This document shows, piece after piece, positions 16,254 through 24,236 of a DNA stretch of 64,000 nt. How positions within the stretch are numbered: position 1 is the first letter of the stretch; the number at the start of each line of letters is the position of its first letter. This DNA is from DASUAO01 sp035763745. Its GTDB lineage: Bacteria; Actinomycetota; Acidimicrobiia; IMCC26256; PALSA-555. The notes beneath the pieces were generated by a model. It ran no database searches. It saw nothing but the letters and a program-made list of their open reading frames with translations, and was not told the DNA's origin. Both the position numbers and the translations under genes were made by a program. The stretch lies in the NCBI GenBank assembly GCA_035763745.1, contig DASUAO010000014.1, positions 7,816 through 71,815 of the forward strand, written 5' to 3'.

Positions 16254-17722
16254 GCGTCGGCCGGGAGGCCGACGGTCTTGATCTCGAGGTACTCCTCGAA
16301 GCCCTCGATGCCGTGCTCTCGACCGATGCCGCTGTCCTTGTAGCCCCCGAAGGGCGCGTCGGGCCCGAACCACCCGCCCCCGTTCACCGACACGGTCCCG
16401 GTTCGGATGCGCTTGGCGACGCCGAGCGCCCGGTCGAGCGACGCCGACACCACCCCACCGGACAGGCCGAAGCGCGAGTTGTTGGCGATGCGCACCGCGT
16501 CGTCGTCGTCGGTGTACTTGAGCACCGCGAGCACCGGCCCGAAGATCTCCTCCTGGGCGATCGTCGCGTCGGGGTCGACGTCGACGAAGAGCGTTGGCTC
16601 CACCCACCAGCCCTTCTCGAACTGCGGTGGCCGGCCGCCCCCGACGACCAGGCGGGCACCCTCGGCCTTGCCCTTCTCGATGTAGCCGAGCACCTTGTCG
16701 CGCTGGGACTCGTTGATGAGCGGGCCCATCATGTTCGACACGTCGGTCGGGTCACCGTAGGGGAAGGCCTTGAACGCGGCCTCGAGCAGCTCGACGCCCT
16801 CGTCGTAGCGCGACTCGGGCAGCAGCATGCGGGTCGTGATCGCGCATCCCTGGCCGGCGTGCATGCAGGTCATCGCGCCGCTCGGCACGACGGACGCGAA
16901 GTCGGCGTCGTCGAGGATGACGTTCGCCGACTTGCCGCCGAGCTCGAGGAACACACGCTTGAGCGTGTCGGCACCGTTCGCCATGATGCGCCGGCCGGTC
17001 GCGGAGGACCCGGTGAAGCTGATCATGTCGACCCGCGGGTCCCCGGTGAGCATCTCGCCGACCTCGGCCTTGTTCCCCGACGTGACGACGTTGAGCACGC
17101 CGGGCGGGAGGTCGGTCTCCTCAGCGGCGATCTTGCCGATCCACGTCGCGCTCCACGGGGTGTCGGGCGCGGGCTTCAGCACCATCGTGTTGCCGGCGGC
17201 CAGTCCCGCCGCGACCTTCGTGAGGTTCAGCATGAAGGGGAAGTTCCACGGCGTGATGGCACCGCAGACGCCGACCGCCTCCTTGTAGACGCGGCGCTTG
17301 CTCCGCATCCCCATGAAGTCGTGGATCGGGAGGTCGTACTCCCAGGTGTAGGAGTCGATCAGGTCGATCTCGTGCTGCATGTCGGCGACGGACGAGTCCT
17401 GCTGGACTGCATACGTGAGGGCGATCGGCGTCCCGACCTCGGCGACGAGCTGGGGTCGCAGCTCCTCGGAGCGCGCGACGAGCGCGTCCTTGAGCTGCTG
17501 GAGGCAGTGCTTGCGCAGAGCCCGGTCCGTGGACCACTCGGTCTCGTCGAACGCACGCCGGGCCGCGGCGATCGCCCGCTCCATGTCGTCGACGCCGCCG
17601 TCGGCGACTTCTCCGATGACCTCCTCGGTCGCGGGGTTCACGTTGGCGAACATGGCGCCCGAAGCGGCATCCACCAGCTCGCCGTCGATCAGCATCCGGT
17701 GCTCGGCTGTGATGTCAGTCAT
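16247..17722 (-). CDS. NAD(P)-dependent aldehyde dehydrogenase
   Basis: A 491-residue ALDH oxidising an aldehyde to the acid. Hallmarks are present: ITPWNFPFMLN, KPAPDTPWSA, FTGSSATGRRI, the general-base Glu in FLELGGKSAN, the catalytic Cys in HAGQGCAITTR and PFGGYKDSGIGREHG near the end. The ATG follows GAGGAGAAC. It stands alone, converging on an unrelated membrane protein gene and diverging from Ppx. The aldehyde substrate is unknown. Confidence 0.95.
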   Translation of the reverse strand: MTDITAEHRMLIDGELVDAASGAMFANVNPATEEVIGEVADGGVDDMERAIAAARRAFDETEWSTDRALRKHCLQQLKDALVARSEELRPQLVAEVGTPIALTYAVQQDSSVADMQHEIDLIDSYTWEYDLPIHDFMGMRSKRRVYKEAVGVCGAITPWNFPFMLNLTKVAAGLAAGNTMVLKPAPDTPWSATWIGKIAAEETDLPPGVLNVVTSGNKAEVGEMLTGDPRVDMISFTGSSATGRRIMANGADTLKRVFLELGGKSANVILDDADFASVVPSGAMTCMHAGQGCAITTRMLLPESRYDEGVELLEAAFKAFPYGDPTDVSNMMGPLINESQRDKVLGYIEKGKAEGARLVVGGGRPPQFEKGWWVEPTLFVDVDPDATIAQEEIFGPVLAVLKYTDDDDAVRIANNSRFGLSGGVVSASLDRALGVAKRIRTGTVSVNGGGWFGPDAPFGGYKDSGIGREHGIEGFEEYLEIKTVGLPADAA

Positions 17723-17769
17723 GGGAAGGTTCTCCTCAGCGGTGATCCGGAACGCGACGAGCGTACCGC

Positions 17770-17775
17770 TACCCT
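17770..17775 (+). promoter_or_regulatory. -10 box TACCCT of the Ppx/GppA gene
   Basis: TACCCT is followed by 6 nt and the GTG at 17782, a leaderless arrangement. Confidence 0.55.
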
Positions 17776-17781
17776 CGCCGT

Positions 17782-19335
17782 GTGCGGATCGCCGCGCTCG
17801 ACCTCGGCACGAACTCCTTTCATCTCCTCGTCGCCGACGTGCACCCCGACGGGCACTTCGAGACGATCGCGACCGAGAAGGCCATGCTCCGCCTCGGCGA
17901 CGTGGTCGCCCGCCACGGCCGGATCACCGACAGGGCGGCCGATGCCGCGGTGGCCGCGGTGCGCCGGTTCGTCCTCATGGCCGAGGCGGCCGGGGCCACC
18001 GAGATCCAGGCGTGCGCCACGAGCGCGATCCGATCTGCCACCAACGGCGATGCTGTCGTCGACCGGATCGACGCCGAAGCGGGCGTCGCGGTCGAGGTCA
18101 TCAGCGGCCACCGGGAGGCAGAGCTGATCTTCGGGGCGATCCGCGCCGGCGTGCTGCTCGAGCCGGCGCCGGCACTGTGCTTCGACGTCGGCGGCGGGAG
18201 CGTCGAGATCATGGTGGGAGACGCGGGCGGGCTCCAGTGGGCCACGAGCGAGCACCTCGGCGTCGGGCGCCTGACCGCCGACTTCGTCGCCAGCGACCCG
18301 ATCTCCAAGCACGACCGCAACCGGCTGCGGGCGCACCTCGTCGAGGTGCTGGAGCCGATCGCGGAGACCGTCGCCCGCTTCACACCGAAGCGCTTCGTCG
18401 GGAGCAGCGGCACGCTCGGCGACCTCGCGCACATGGTCGCCGCCCGTCGCAAGGAGGAGGTCCCGGTCTCGCTGAACCAGCTGAGCTTCACGCGCGACGA
18501 GTTCGAGCCGCTGCACAAGCTGATCCTCGGATCGACCGCGGCCGAACGACTCCGGTTCGCGGGTCTCGAGGCCCGACGGGTCGACCTGATCGCCGCCGGC
18601 TCGCTGTTCCTCTCGACCGCGATGGAGCTGTTCGGGATCGAGGAGATGGTGGTGAGCGAGTGGGCGCTCCGCGAGGGCATCGTCCTCGATGCGATCAAGC
18701 GCCGCGACCCGACGGAGTGGTCCGACGACCCCCGCGCCATCCGACGCGCGTCCGTCGAGGGACTGGCTCGGCGGTGCAACGTCCCCGAGACGCATTCGCG
18801 ACGCGTCGCCGACCTCGCGGTCGAGCTGTTCGACGCAACCCAGGAGCTGCACGGGATGTCGAGCGACGACCGCGAGCTGCTCGAGTACGGCGCGCTGCTC
18901 CACGACATCGGCGAGCACGTCGCGTCCCACGGCCACCACAAGCACGGGGCCTACCTGATCCGCTACGGGCAGCTGCGCGGCTTCACCCCGGAAGATGTCC
19001 AGCTCCTCGCCGGCCTGGCTCGGTGGCATCGGCGCGGGGAGCCCAAGGCCACCGAGGAGCTCCCGCTCGTCGACGTCGGCCGGCTGCGCCCGCTCACTGC
19101 GCTGCTCCGGCTGGCCGACGGACTCGACCGCGGTCGCAGCGGGGCCGTCGAGCACGTCGACGTGCGGATCGGCCCGTCACTCGTCGTGCTCCGGGTGCGG
19201 GCCGCCAGCGACTGCGAACTCGAGCTCTGGGGTGCACGACGCAAGCGTGGATTGTTCGAGAAGGTGTTCGAACGCGACCTCGAGCTCACGGTCGCGCCGC
19301 TCGCGAAGGACGCCGACGCCTACGGGGTGACCTGA
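17782..19335 (+). CDS. exopolyphosphatase / pppGpp phosphohydrolase (Ppx/GppA) with HD domain
   Basis: A 517-residue cytosolic phosphohydrolase. The N-terminal ASKHA domain has DLGTNSFHLLVADV (residues 6-19) and DVGGGSVEIMVGD. The C-terminal half contains an HD-type module, ALLHDIGEHVASHGHHKHG. That is the long Ppx architecture, which degrades polyphosphate and sometimes the pppGpp alarmone. The start GTG is the second of two overlapping GTGs and fits RIAALDLG. Its 3' end overlaps the convergent TetR gene by 16 bp. Confidence 0.92.
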   Translation: MRIAALDLGTNSFHLLVADVHPDGHFETIATEKAMLRLGDVVARHGRITDRAADAAVAAVRRFVLMAEAAGATEIQACATSAIRSATNGDAVVDRIDAEAGVAVEVISGHREAELIFGAIRAGVLLEPAPALCFDVGGGSVEIMVGDAGGLQWATSEHLGVGRLTADFVASDPISKHDRNRLRAHLVEVLEPIAETVARFTPKRFVGSSGTLGDLAHMVAARRKEEVPVSLNQLSFTRDEFEPLHKLILGSTAAERLRFAGLEARRVDLIAAGSLFLSTAMELFGIEEMVVSEWALREGIVLDAIKRRDPTEWSDDPRAIRRASVEGLARRCNVPETHSRRVADLAVELFDATQELHGMSSDDRELLEYGALLHDIGEHVASHGHHKHGAYLIRYGQLRGFTPEDVQLLAGLARWHRRGEPKATEELPLVDVGRLRPLTALLRLADGLDRGRSGAVEHVDVRIGPSLVVLRVRAASDCELELWGARRKRGLFEKVFERDLELTVAPLAKDADAYGVT

Positions 19336-19961
19336 CCGGTCACGGTCTGGTGGAGGATCCGTGCGGTCGTCTCCACGAGGTCGTCGCGGTCGACCCCGAG
19401 TGGCTCGAGTTCGGCATGGAACGCGGCCATGCGCTCCATCATCGAGGCGAGCGCGGCAGCCGCCGCCATCGGCGCCATGCCGGCACCGACGCGTCCCTCG
19501 CGCTGTGCGGCCGCGACCTTGTCGGCGAGCCCTTCGCGCAGCGGGCGCAACGACTCGTTGCGGACGGCTCGGAATCGGTGGTCCCCTTCTTGCGCCGCGA
19601 GGTTGCGCGTCCGCAGCACTGCGCGGTGCGAGTCCCAGTACTCGATGAACGCGTCGACGAGTCGGCGGGCGACGGCGAGGCCGTCGGGCCCGCTCCAGTC
19701 GCGCGCGAGCAGGTCCCCGAGTGGCGCCAGGTCCTCGCCCACGTCTTCGGCCAGGGCCAGGACGGCCTCGTCCACGTCGCGGAAGTACTGATAGAAGGTC
19801 GCAGGCGAGGTCCCGACGTCGCGGGCGATGTCGACGACGCGCAGTTCGCGCACCCCGGCGTCGTCGAGCAGCCGCGTGGTCGCCTCGAGGAGACGGCTGC
19901 GCGTGAGTGCGCCCCGCTTCCCCAGCGCGCGACCGTCGAGGGCGACGCCGTCAGTCGACAC
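19320..19961 (-). CDS. TetR-family transcriptional regulator
   Basis: A 213-residue regulator. The N-terminal HTH is evident: TRSRLLEATTRLLDDAG, then VVDIARDVGTSPATFYQYFRD (recognition helix and FYxYF). The rest is an all-helical ligand-binding domain. The GTG at 19961 is preferred because a TAACGT box lies 8 nt upstream; the frame to 20036 reads through the neighbour's 3' end. No CTGAC/GTCAG or KstR-type palindrome lies at its own promoter, so there is no evidence linking it to either operator family here. Target genes are unknown. Confidence 0.9.
   Translation of the reverse strand: MSTDGVALDGRALGKRGALTRSRLLEATTRLLDDAGVRELRVVDIARDVGTSPATFYQYFRDVDEAVLALAEDVGEDLAPLGDLLARDWSGPDGLAVARRLVDAFIEYWDSHRAVLRTRNLAAQEGDHRFRAVRNESLRPLREGLADKVAAAQREGRVGAGMAPMAAAAALASMMERMAAFHAELEPLGVDRDDLVETTARILHQTVTGQVTP
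19327..19343. terminator. small hairpin at the overlapping ends of ppx and tetR genes
   Basis: GTGACC, 5-nt loop, GGTCAC, spanning the Ppx stop (19333-19335). The stem is short and the termination role is tentative. Confidence 0.3.
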
Positions 19962-19969
19962 GGGCGCCC

Positions 19970-19975
19970 ACGTTA
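19970..19975 (-). promoter_or_regulatory. -10 box TAACGT of the tetR-family gene
   Basis: TAACGT on the minus strand, 8 nt before GTG 19961. Its first bases are also the TAA stop of the upstream gene (19973-19975). Confidence 0.45.
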
Positions 19976-20695
19976 GAGCGAGTCCCCGGCGGACATCAGC
20001 GTGCCCGGGTACGGCGTCATGAGCTCTTCGCGCCACTCGGTGAGGAACTCACGGGCCCGCGCCCGCCAGGTCGCGATGCGGGCATCGGTCCCTTCGGTCG
20101 CGGCCTCCATGTAGCGGCAGTGGTCTTCGGTGCTGGTGGCCCAGATCGTCATGACCTCGGTGTCGGTGAGGAGCACCTCGTAGCTCCCGACCAGCGTGTG
20201 GCCGTACTCGGCTGCGATCGGTGCCCACTCGCTTCGGACGGCGGCCAGGTACTCCAGCGCGGCCCCGGCGCGGCACCGTGACAGCTCGTGCACGAAGACG
20301 CTGGCGTGGATCTCCGCGGCGGTGAGGTCGGCCATCGACGGACACCCCGGAGCACCGGCCATCACGCGGTCGATCCCGCCGGTACGCACCTTCAGCGCGT
20401 CGCGCCACCAGTCCTCGAGCTCGGGCGTGCGGGTCCGCCGCAGGTTCGTGCGCTCCATCAGCGCGCGCCAGCCGTTCCAACCGTCCACGCACTCCCACAG
20501 GTTGATCACCTGGGGCCAGCGCCCGGTGGATCCCATCGTGTACCAGGTACCGACCAAGCCGAGCGTGCCCCCCGACGCATCGCCCGCGCCGCGGGCGGCG
20601 GTCAGCTCCATGTACGGCATCGCACCTTCGCCGACGATGTCGATGATCTCGTGGAGGTACACGTTGCGCGTCGTACCGACCGGAGAACGAGGCAT
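19973..20695 (-). CDS. NIPSNAP/dimeric alpha-beta barrel-like protein
   Basis: A 240-residue protein with two ferredoxin-like repeats: VYLHEIIDIVGEG...VINLWECVDGW and then FVHELSRCRAGAALEYLAAV with MTIWATSTEDHCRYMEA. The E-x-y-x(I/V) strands and the W in the second strand resemble NIPSNAP-type dimeric barrels. Such proteins often sit in catabolic clusters without a known reaction. The ATG at 20695 is 8 nt after a TACGAT box. It is transcribed towards the TetR gene, which has its own promoter at the junction. Confidence 0.7.
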   Translation of the reverse strand: MPRSPVGTTRNVYLHEIIDIVGEGAMPYMELTAARGAGDASGGTLGLVGTWYTMGSTGRWPQVINLWECVDGWNGWRALMERTNLRRTRTPELEDWWRDALKVRTGGIDRVMAGAPGCPSMADLTAAEIHASVFVHELSRCRAGAALEYLAAVRSEWAPIAAEYGHTLVGSYEVLLTDTEVMTIWATSTEDHCRYMEAATEGTDARIATWRARAREFLTEWREELMTPYPGTLMSAGDSL

Positions 20696-20703
20696 GGCGG
20701 CGG

Positions 20704-20709
20704 ATCGTA
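20704..20709 (-). promoter_or_regulatory. -10 box TACGAT of the NIPSNAP-like gene
   Basis: TACGAT on the minus strand, 8 nt before the ATG at 20695. Confidence 0.5.
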
Positions 20710-20742
20710 GGTCCCGGATCGGGGCCGTGCCACGATGACCTC

Positions 20743-21672
20743 GTGACCGAGTCGAGCCCACCGAGTGACGGGCGGATCGTCGTCCTCGCCGGTCCGGGCG
20801 TGCTCGACTCGACCGACGGTCATCGCATCCGTGGGCTGCGCACCTTCGCCGCGGCCGGCGACCTCGGGGTCGCCAACACCTGGGGCGCCAAGGGCGTCTT
20901 CGACTGGGACAGCCCGCACCACCTCGGGACGTGCGGGCTCCAGGCCCGCGACTTCGAGCTCCTCGGGTGGGCCGACGCCGACGTGATCGTCGCCACGGGA
21001 GTCGACGACGCGGAGTCGCCGCGCGAGCGATTCGCCCTGGCGCCGGTGCTCGACGTCGCGCCCGATGAGCTCGGCGCTCGTGCCGGCACCCTGCGATCGA
21101 CCGGCCCACCGCTGGTCAACGACCTCTACCCACGACTCGCCGCGATCGCCCAGCCGGGGTTCCTCGACGACCGCGTGCCCCTGCACCCCGCGCGCGCCGT
21201 CGCGGATCTCGGCGCCGCGCTGCCCGCCGGGGGCCTCCTGACCGCCGATCCGGGCGTCGCGGGCCTGTGGGTCGCACGCACGTTCCCGACCCCCGCGGTC
21301 GCACCGGGCGGGTCACGACGGGTCGTCGTACCGGCAGGGATCGACGCCGGCACCGCCGCGCGGGCCGCGGCGGACGCGTCTCGTGCCGGACGTCCCACCA
21401 TCATCGTCACGACCGATCCGGTCGATCCCCCGACGGGCGCCGTCTTCGACGGCCTCTCCGCCGCGGGAGTCCCGGTCGTCCTCGTGGTGTGGGGCGAGCA
21501 CGGGAGGCTCGACCGCGTGGGCCGGCACCGGGAACGACTGGACGCCGCCCTGGCCGCGGCCGAAGCATCGGTCGTCGAGGTCCCCGTCGACTTCTCGTGC
21601 ACCGGACTCCTCGTCGACGCGGCGGGCCCTGTCGTCGCCTGGCCCGGCCTCGCGGACGAGCGGCTCCGGTGA
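20743..21672 (+). CDS. orphan ThDP-enzyme (acetolactate synthase-like) central domain protein
   Basis: A 309-residue protein resembling only the middle domain of ThDP-dependent enzymes such as acetolactate synthase: GVANTWGAKGVFDWDSPHHL, then GLQARDFELLGWADADVIVATG. The N-terminal pyrimidine-binding domain and the C-terminal GDG...N diphosphate-binding motif are absent, so it cannot be a normal carboligase on its own. It starts at GTG 20743, 47 bp from the divergent NIPSNAP-like start. Its -10 candidate (CACGAT, 6 nt upstream) is weak. The role is unknown; it may be a binding subunit or a degenerate paralogue. Confidence 0.7.
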   Translation: MTESSPPSDGRIVVLAGPGVLDSTDGHRIRGLRTFAAAGDLGVANTWGAKGVFDWDSPHHLGTCGLQARDFELLGWADADVIVATGVDDAESPRERFALAPVLDVAPDELGARAGTLRSTGPPLVNDLYPRLAAIAQPGFLDDRVPLHPARAVADLGAALPAGGLLTADPGVAGLWVARTFPTPAVAPGGSRRVVVPAGIDAGTAARAAADASRAGRPTIIVTTDPVDPPTGAVFDGLSAAGVPVVLVVWGEHGRLDRVGRHRERLDAALAAAEASVVEVPVDFSCTGLLVDAAGPVVAWPGLADERLR

Positions 21673-21748
21673 GCGCGCCGGGCAGGACCCGTACGATCGC
21701 CCTCGTAGCAGGAGCGGTGCACGCAGGACCGGGACAGGAGGGGCCGCG

Positions 21749-22576
21749 GTGAGCGAGCACGGGAACACCGATCAGCACGCGACCACGCGGACCGCGTACG
21801 TCACCGGCGCGTCGTCGGGGATCGGCGCTGTGACCGCGATCGCACTCGGCCGACTCGGATGGCGGGTCGCGGTGGGCGCGCGTCGCGTCGACCGGCTCGA
21901 GGAGACGGCGGCCGCCGTGCGCGACGCGGGCGGGAACGCCGTCGCGATCGCGCTCGACGTCACCGACGAGGACTCGATCGAGCAGTTCTTCGAGTCGGCC
22001 GAAGCCGAGCTCGGCCCGGTCGACGTGCTGGTGAACAACGCCGGGATGGCGACCCCCGGATGGTTCCACGACGCCGATGCCGGCGACGTCCACCGCGAGG
22101 TCGCGACCAACCTCCTCGGCCCGATGCTCACGAGCCGGCTCGCGATCGCGTCGCTCCGGGAGCGCGGCGCGCGTGGCGATCTCGTGTTCGTGACGTCGGA
22201 CGCGACGCGCAACCCGCGCCCACGCATGTCCGTCTACACCGCGACGAAGGCAGGGCTCGAAGCCTTCACCCATTCGCTCGCGATGGAGTGCGAGGGAACC
22301 GGCATCCGGTCGACGGTGGTGCGTGTCGGCCCGACGCTGAGCGAGTTCGGGTTCGACTGGGACATGGAGCACATCGAGGAGCTGCTCACGTACTGGAACC
22401 GGTACGGGCTGCAGCGTCATGGCGGCGTCCTCGACCCCGAGGCGATCGCGCGCGCCGTCGTCACCGTCGTGACGGCGCCACCAGGCGTGATGATCGACAC
22501 GATCGAGGTCCAACCCGAGGCGCCCGTCGACGAACCCGGACCGGCGCAGCCGATCGAGCGTCCTGCCCGACCCTGA
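21749..22576 (+). CDS. short-chain dehydrogenase/reductase
   Basis: A 275-residue SDR with YVTGASSGIGAVTA, ARRVDRLEE after the second strand (NADP-preferring Arg), NNAGMATPG, and the active-site YTATKAG. Catalytic Ser lies in VFVTSDATRNPRP. A strong AGGAGGGG site precedes GTG 21749. The C-terminal tail is Pro-rich. It follows the ThDP-like gene by 76 bp in the same direction, so cotranscription is possible. The substrate is unknown. Confidence 0.9.
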   Translation: MSEHGNTDQHATTRTAYVTGASSGIGAVTAIALGRLGWRVAVGARRVDRLEETAAAVRDAGGNAVAIALDVTDEDSIEQFFESAEAELGPVDVLVNNAGMATPGWFHDADAGDVHREVATNLLGPMLTSRLAIASLRERGARGDLVFVTSDATRNPRPRMSVYTATKAGLEAFTHSLAMECEGTGIRSTVVRVGPTLSEFGFDWDMEHIEELLTYWNRYGLQRHGGVLDPEAIARAVVTVVTAPPGVMIDTIEVQPEAPVDEPGPAQPIERPARP

Positions 22577-22601
22577 TTCGGGACGCCCCAGAGGGCGCCG
22601 G

Positions 22602-22607
22602 TACCGT
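22602..22607 (+). promoter_or_regulatory. -10 box TACCGT of the cupredoxin gene
   Basis: TACCGT followed by 6 nt and ATG 22614; leaderless geometry. Confidence 0.55.
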
Positions 22608-22613
22608 GAGCGG

Positions 22614-23012
22614 ATGATCACCCTGCAGCTCCGAGCGTCGGCCGCCGCCTGTCTCGTGGTGTTCGCCGTGGCGGTGTCCGCGTGCGGGGGCGTCGAGGAG
22701 GGGAAGATCGCCGGACGCGCCGGCGGGGAGCCCACTCCCGATGCCCGAGTGATCGAGGTCGAGGCACGCAACTTCGCGTTCGACCCCGACACGCTCCGCG
22801 CCGAGGTCGGCGAGGAGCTGGCGATCTCCCTGTACTCCGTCGACAGCCCGCACGACTTCGCCATCGACGGCCTCGGTCGCGTGGTCGCCGTCGCGGGCGA
22901 CGAGACGAGGGCCGAGCGCATGCGCATCGACGAGGCCGGGAAGTACGACTTCTACTGCACCATCCCGGGTCACCGCGCCGCCGGCATGGAAGGCACGATC
23001 ACCGTCCGCTGA
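22614..23012 (+). CDS. cupredoxin-domain lipoprotein
   Basis: A 132-residue exported copper protein. A hydrophobic signal ends in the lipobox AVSAC, so the mature N-terminus would be lipidated Cys24. The cupredoxin domain (about 45-132) keeps all type 1 copper ligands: His in SPHDFAID, Cys in YDFYCTIPGH, the following His, and Met in AAGMEGTITV. It probably carries electrons at the outer membrane face, as plastocyanin-like lipoproteins do. No oxidase subunit is nearby, so the partner is unknown. Confidence 0.9.
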   Translation: MITLQLRASAAACLVVFAVAVSACGGVEEGKIAGRAGGEPTPDARVIEVEARNFAFDPDTLRAEVGEELAISLYSVDSPHDFAIDGLGRVVAVAGDETRAERMRIDEAGKYDFYCTIPGHRAAGMEGTITVR

Positions 23013-23055
23013 CGCCGGCGCTCCCGCGCCGGGCCATCGAGCCACGGCATCGCAC

Positions 23056-23084
23056 TTGACGTCCGGCTCCGTACCGCTGATCCT
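23056..23084 (+). promoter_or_regulatory. -35 TTGACG / -10 GATCCT promoter of the amidohydrolase operon
   Basis: TTGACG (23056-23061), a 17-bp spacer, GATCCT (23079-23084), then 6 nt to ATG 23091. It is the only promoter here with a near-consensus -35. Confidence 0.5.
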
Positions 23085-23090
23085 CTCGCG

Positions 23091-24236
23091 ATGACGGAGA
23101 ACCCGACGCTCGGCCCCGAGTACGTGGTCGACGCCGATGGCCACGTGTGCGAACCAGCCGACCTCTGGGAGCGGGGTCTTCCGCCCCGCCTCCGGGACCA
23201 GGGCATCCGGCTCCGCTGGAACGAGCGCACCGGCTTCGACGAGTGCTTCCTCGAGGACCGCATCGTCACCGACCGCGGGCTCGTCGGGCTGGGCAACGCG
23301 GGCGAGACGTTCGAGGACTTCGGTCGGGGTCGTCACTACGAGGACCTCAACCCGGCCGGGTTCGACGCGACCGAGCGCGTGAAGGTCCTCGACTCCGAAG
23401 GCATCGACCTGTCGGTGATGTATCCGGGGATGGGCCTGAAGCTCGGCGGGATCGTCGACCCCGAGCTCGCGGTGCACTCGTGCGCGGTGTTCAACGACTG
23501 GATGGCCGAGTGGTGCTCGGCGGCGCCGGACCGGCTGAAGGGCGTGGGCGCGCTCCCCATGCAGGACCCCGAGGAGGCCGCACGCGAGGTGCACCGGATC
23601 CGAGCACGGGGGCTGGTCGCCGGGTTCTGCCGCCCGAACGCGTACGGCGACAAGCCCTTCCATCACCCGGCGTACGAGCCCGTCTGGGACGCGCTCGAGG
23701 AGACCGGGCTCGCGCTCGGGCTCCACATCGCCGGCCTCCCCGACATGCCCGGTGCCTCGAAGCTGATGATGCACCTCATGGCTCCGGGGACACACCACGC
23801 GCTCATCCCCGTGATCGACCAGATGATGACCCTGTCGAACCTCGTCTACGGCGGGGTGCTCGAACGCCATCCGGGTCTGAAGGTCGCGGTGCTCGAGAGC
23901 GGCGGCGGCTGGATCGGCCACTGGATGGACCGCCTCAACGAGTTCGAGGAGAGCTACTCGTGGGCCGCGGCCCCGATGACCATGAACGCCGAGCAGTACT
24001 TCAAGCGCCAGTGCTGGATCAGCTTCGACCCCGGTGAGCGCACCGCCGCGGCGCTCGGCCCCATCGCCGGCGCCGACCGGTTCATCTGGGCGTCGGACTT
24101 CCCCCACAACGACGCGCAGTACCCCGGCGTGGTCGACGAGCTGCGCGAGCACGCGACCGGGCTCTCCGACGCGGACCGGCGCGGGCTGTTCGGCTTGAAC
24201 GCGCTGGCGATGTACGGCCTGGACGCACCCGAGTGA
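23091..24236 (+). CDS. amidohydrolase 2 family metal-dependent hydrolase/decarboxylase
   Basis: A 381-residue TIM-barrel metalloenzyme related to ACMSD-type decarboxylases. The metal motif DADGHVCEPADLW starts the protein. Others are LHIAGLP in mid-barrel (His), AVLESGGGWIGHWMDRL and the Asp of WASDFPHNDAQYPG. The family typically decarboxylates or hydrolyses ring-cleavage products in aromatic or steroid catabolism. It overlaps the next amidohydrolase by 4 nt (GTGA). The substrate cannot be told. Confidence 0.92.
   Translation: MTENPTLGPEYVVDADGHVCEPADLWERGLPPRLRDQGIRLRWNERTGFDECFLEDRIVTDRGLVGLGNAGETFEDFGRGRHYEDLNPAGFDATERVKVLDSEGIDLSVMYPGMGLKLGGIVDPELAVHSCAVFNDWMAEWCSAAPDRLKGVGALPMQDPEEAAREVHRIRARGLVAGFCRPNAYGDKPFHHPAYEPVWDALEETGLALGLHIAGLPDMPGASKLMMHLMAPGTHHALIPVIDQMMTLSNLVYGGVLERHPGLKVAVLESGGGWIGHWMDRLNEFEESYSWAAAPMTMNAEQYFKRQCWISFDPGERTAAALGPIAGADRFIWASDFPHNDAQYPGVVDELREHATGLSDADRRGLFGLNALAMYGLDAPE

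Noticed and set aside
19320..19961. The window's TetR gene as regulator of the CTGAC/GTCAG or KstR-type sites
   Set aside because: Neither motif occurs at its own promoter and it is not adjacent to the regulated genes; there is no positive evidence.
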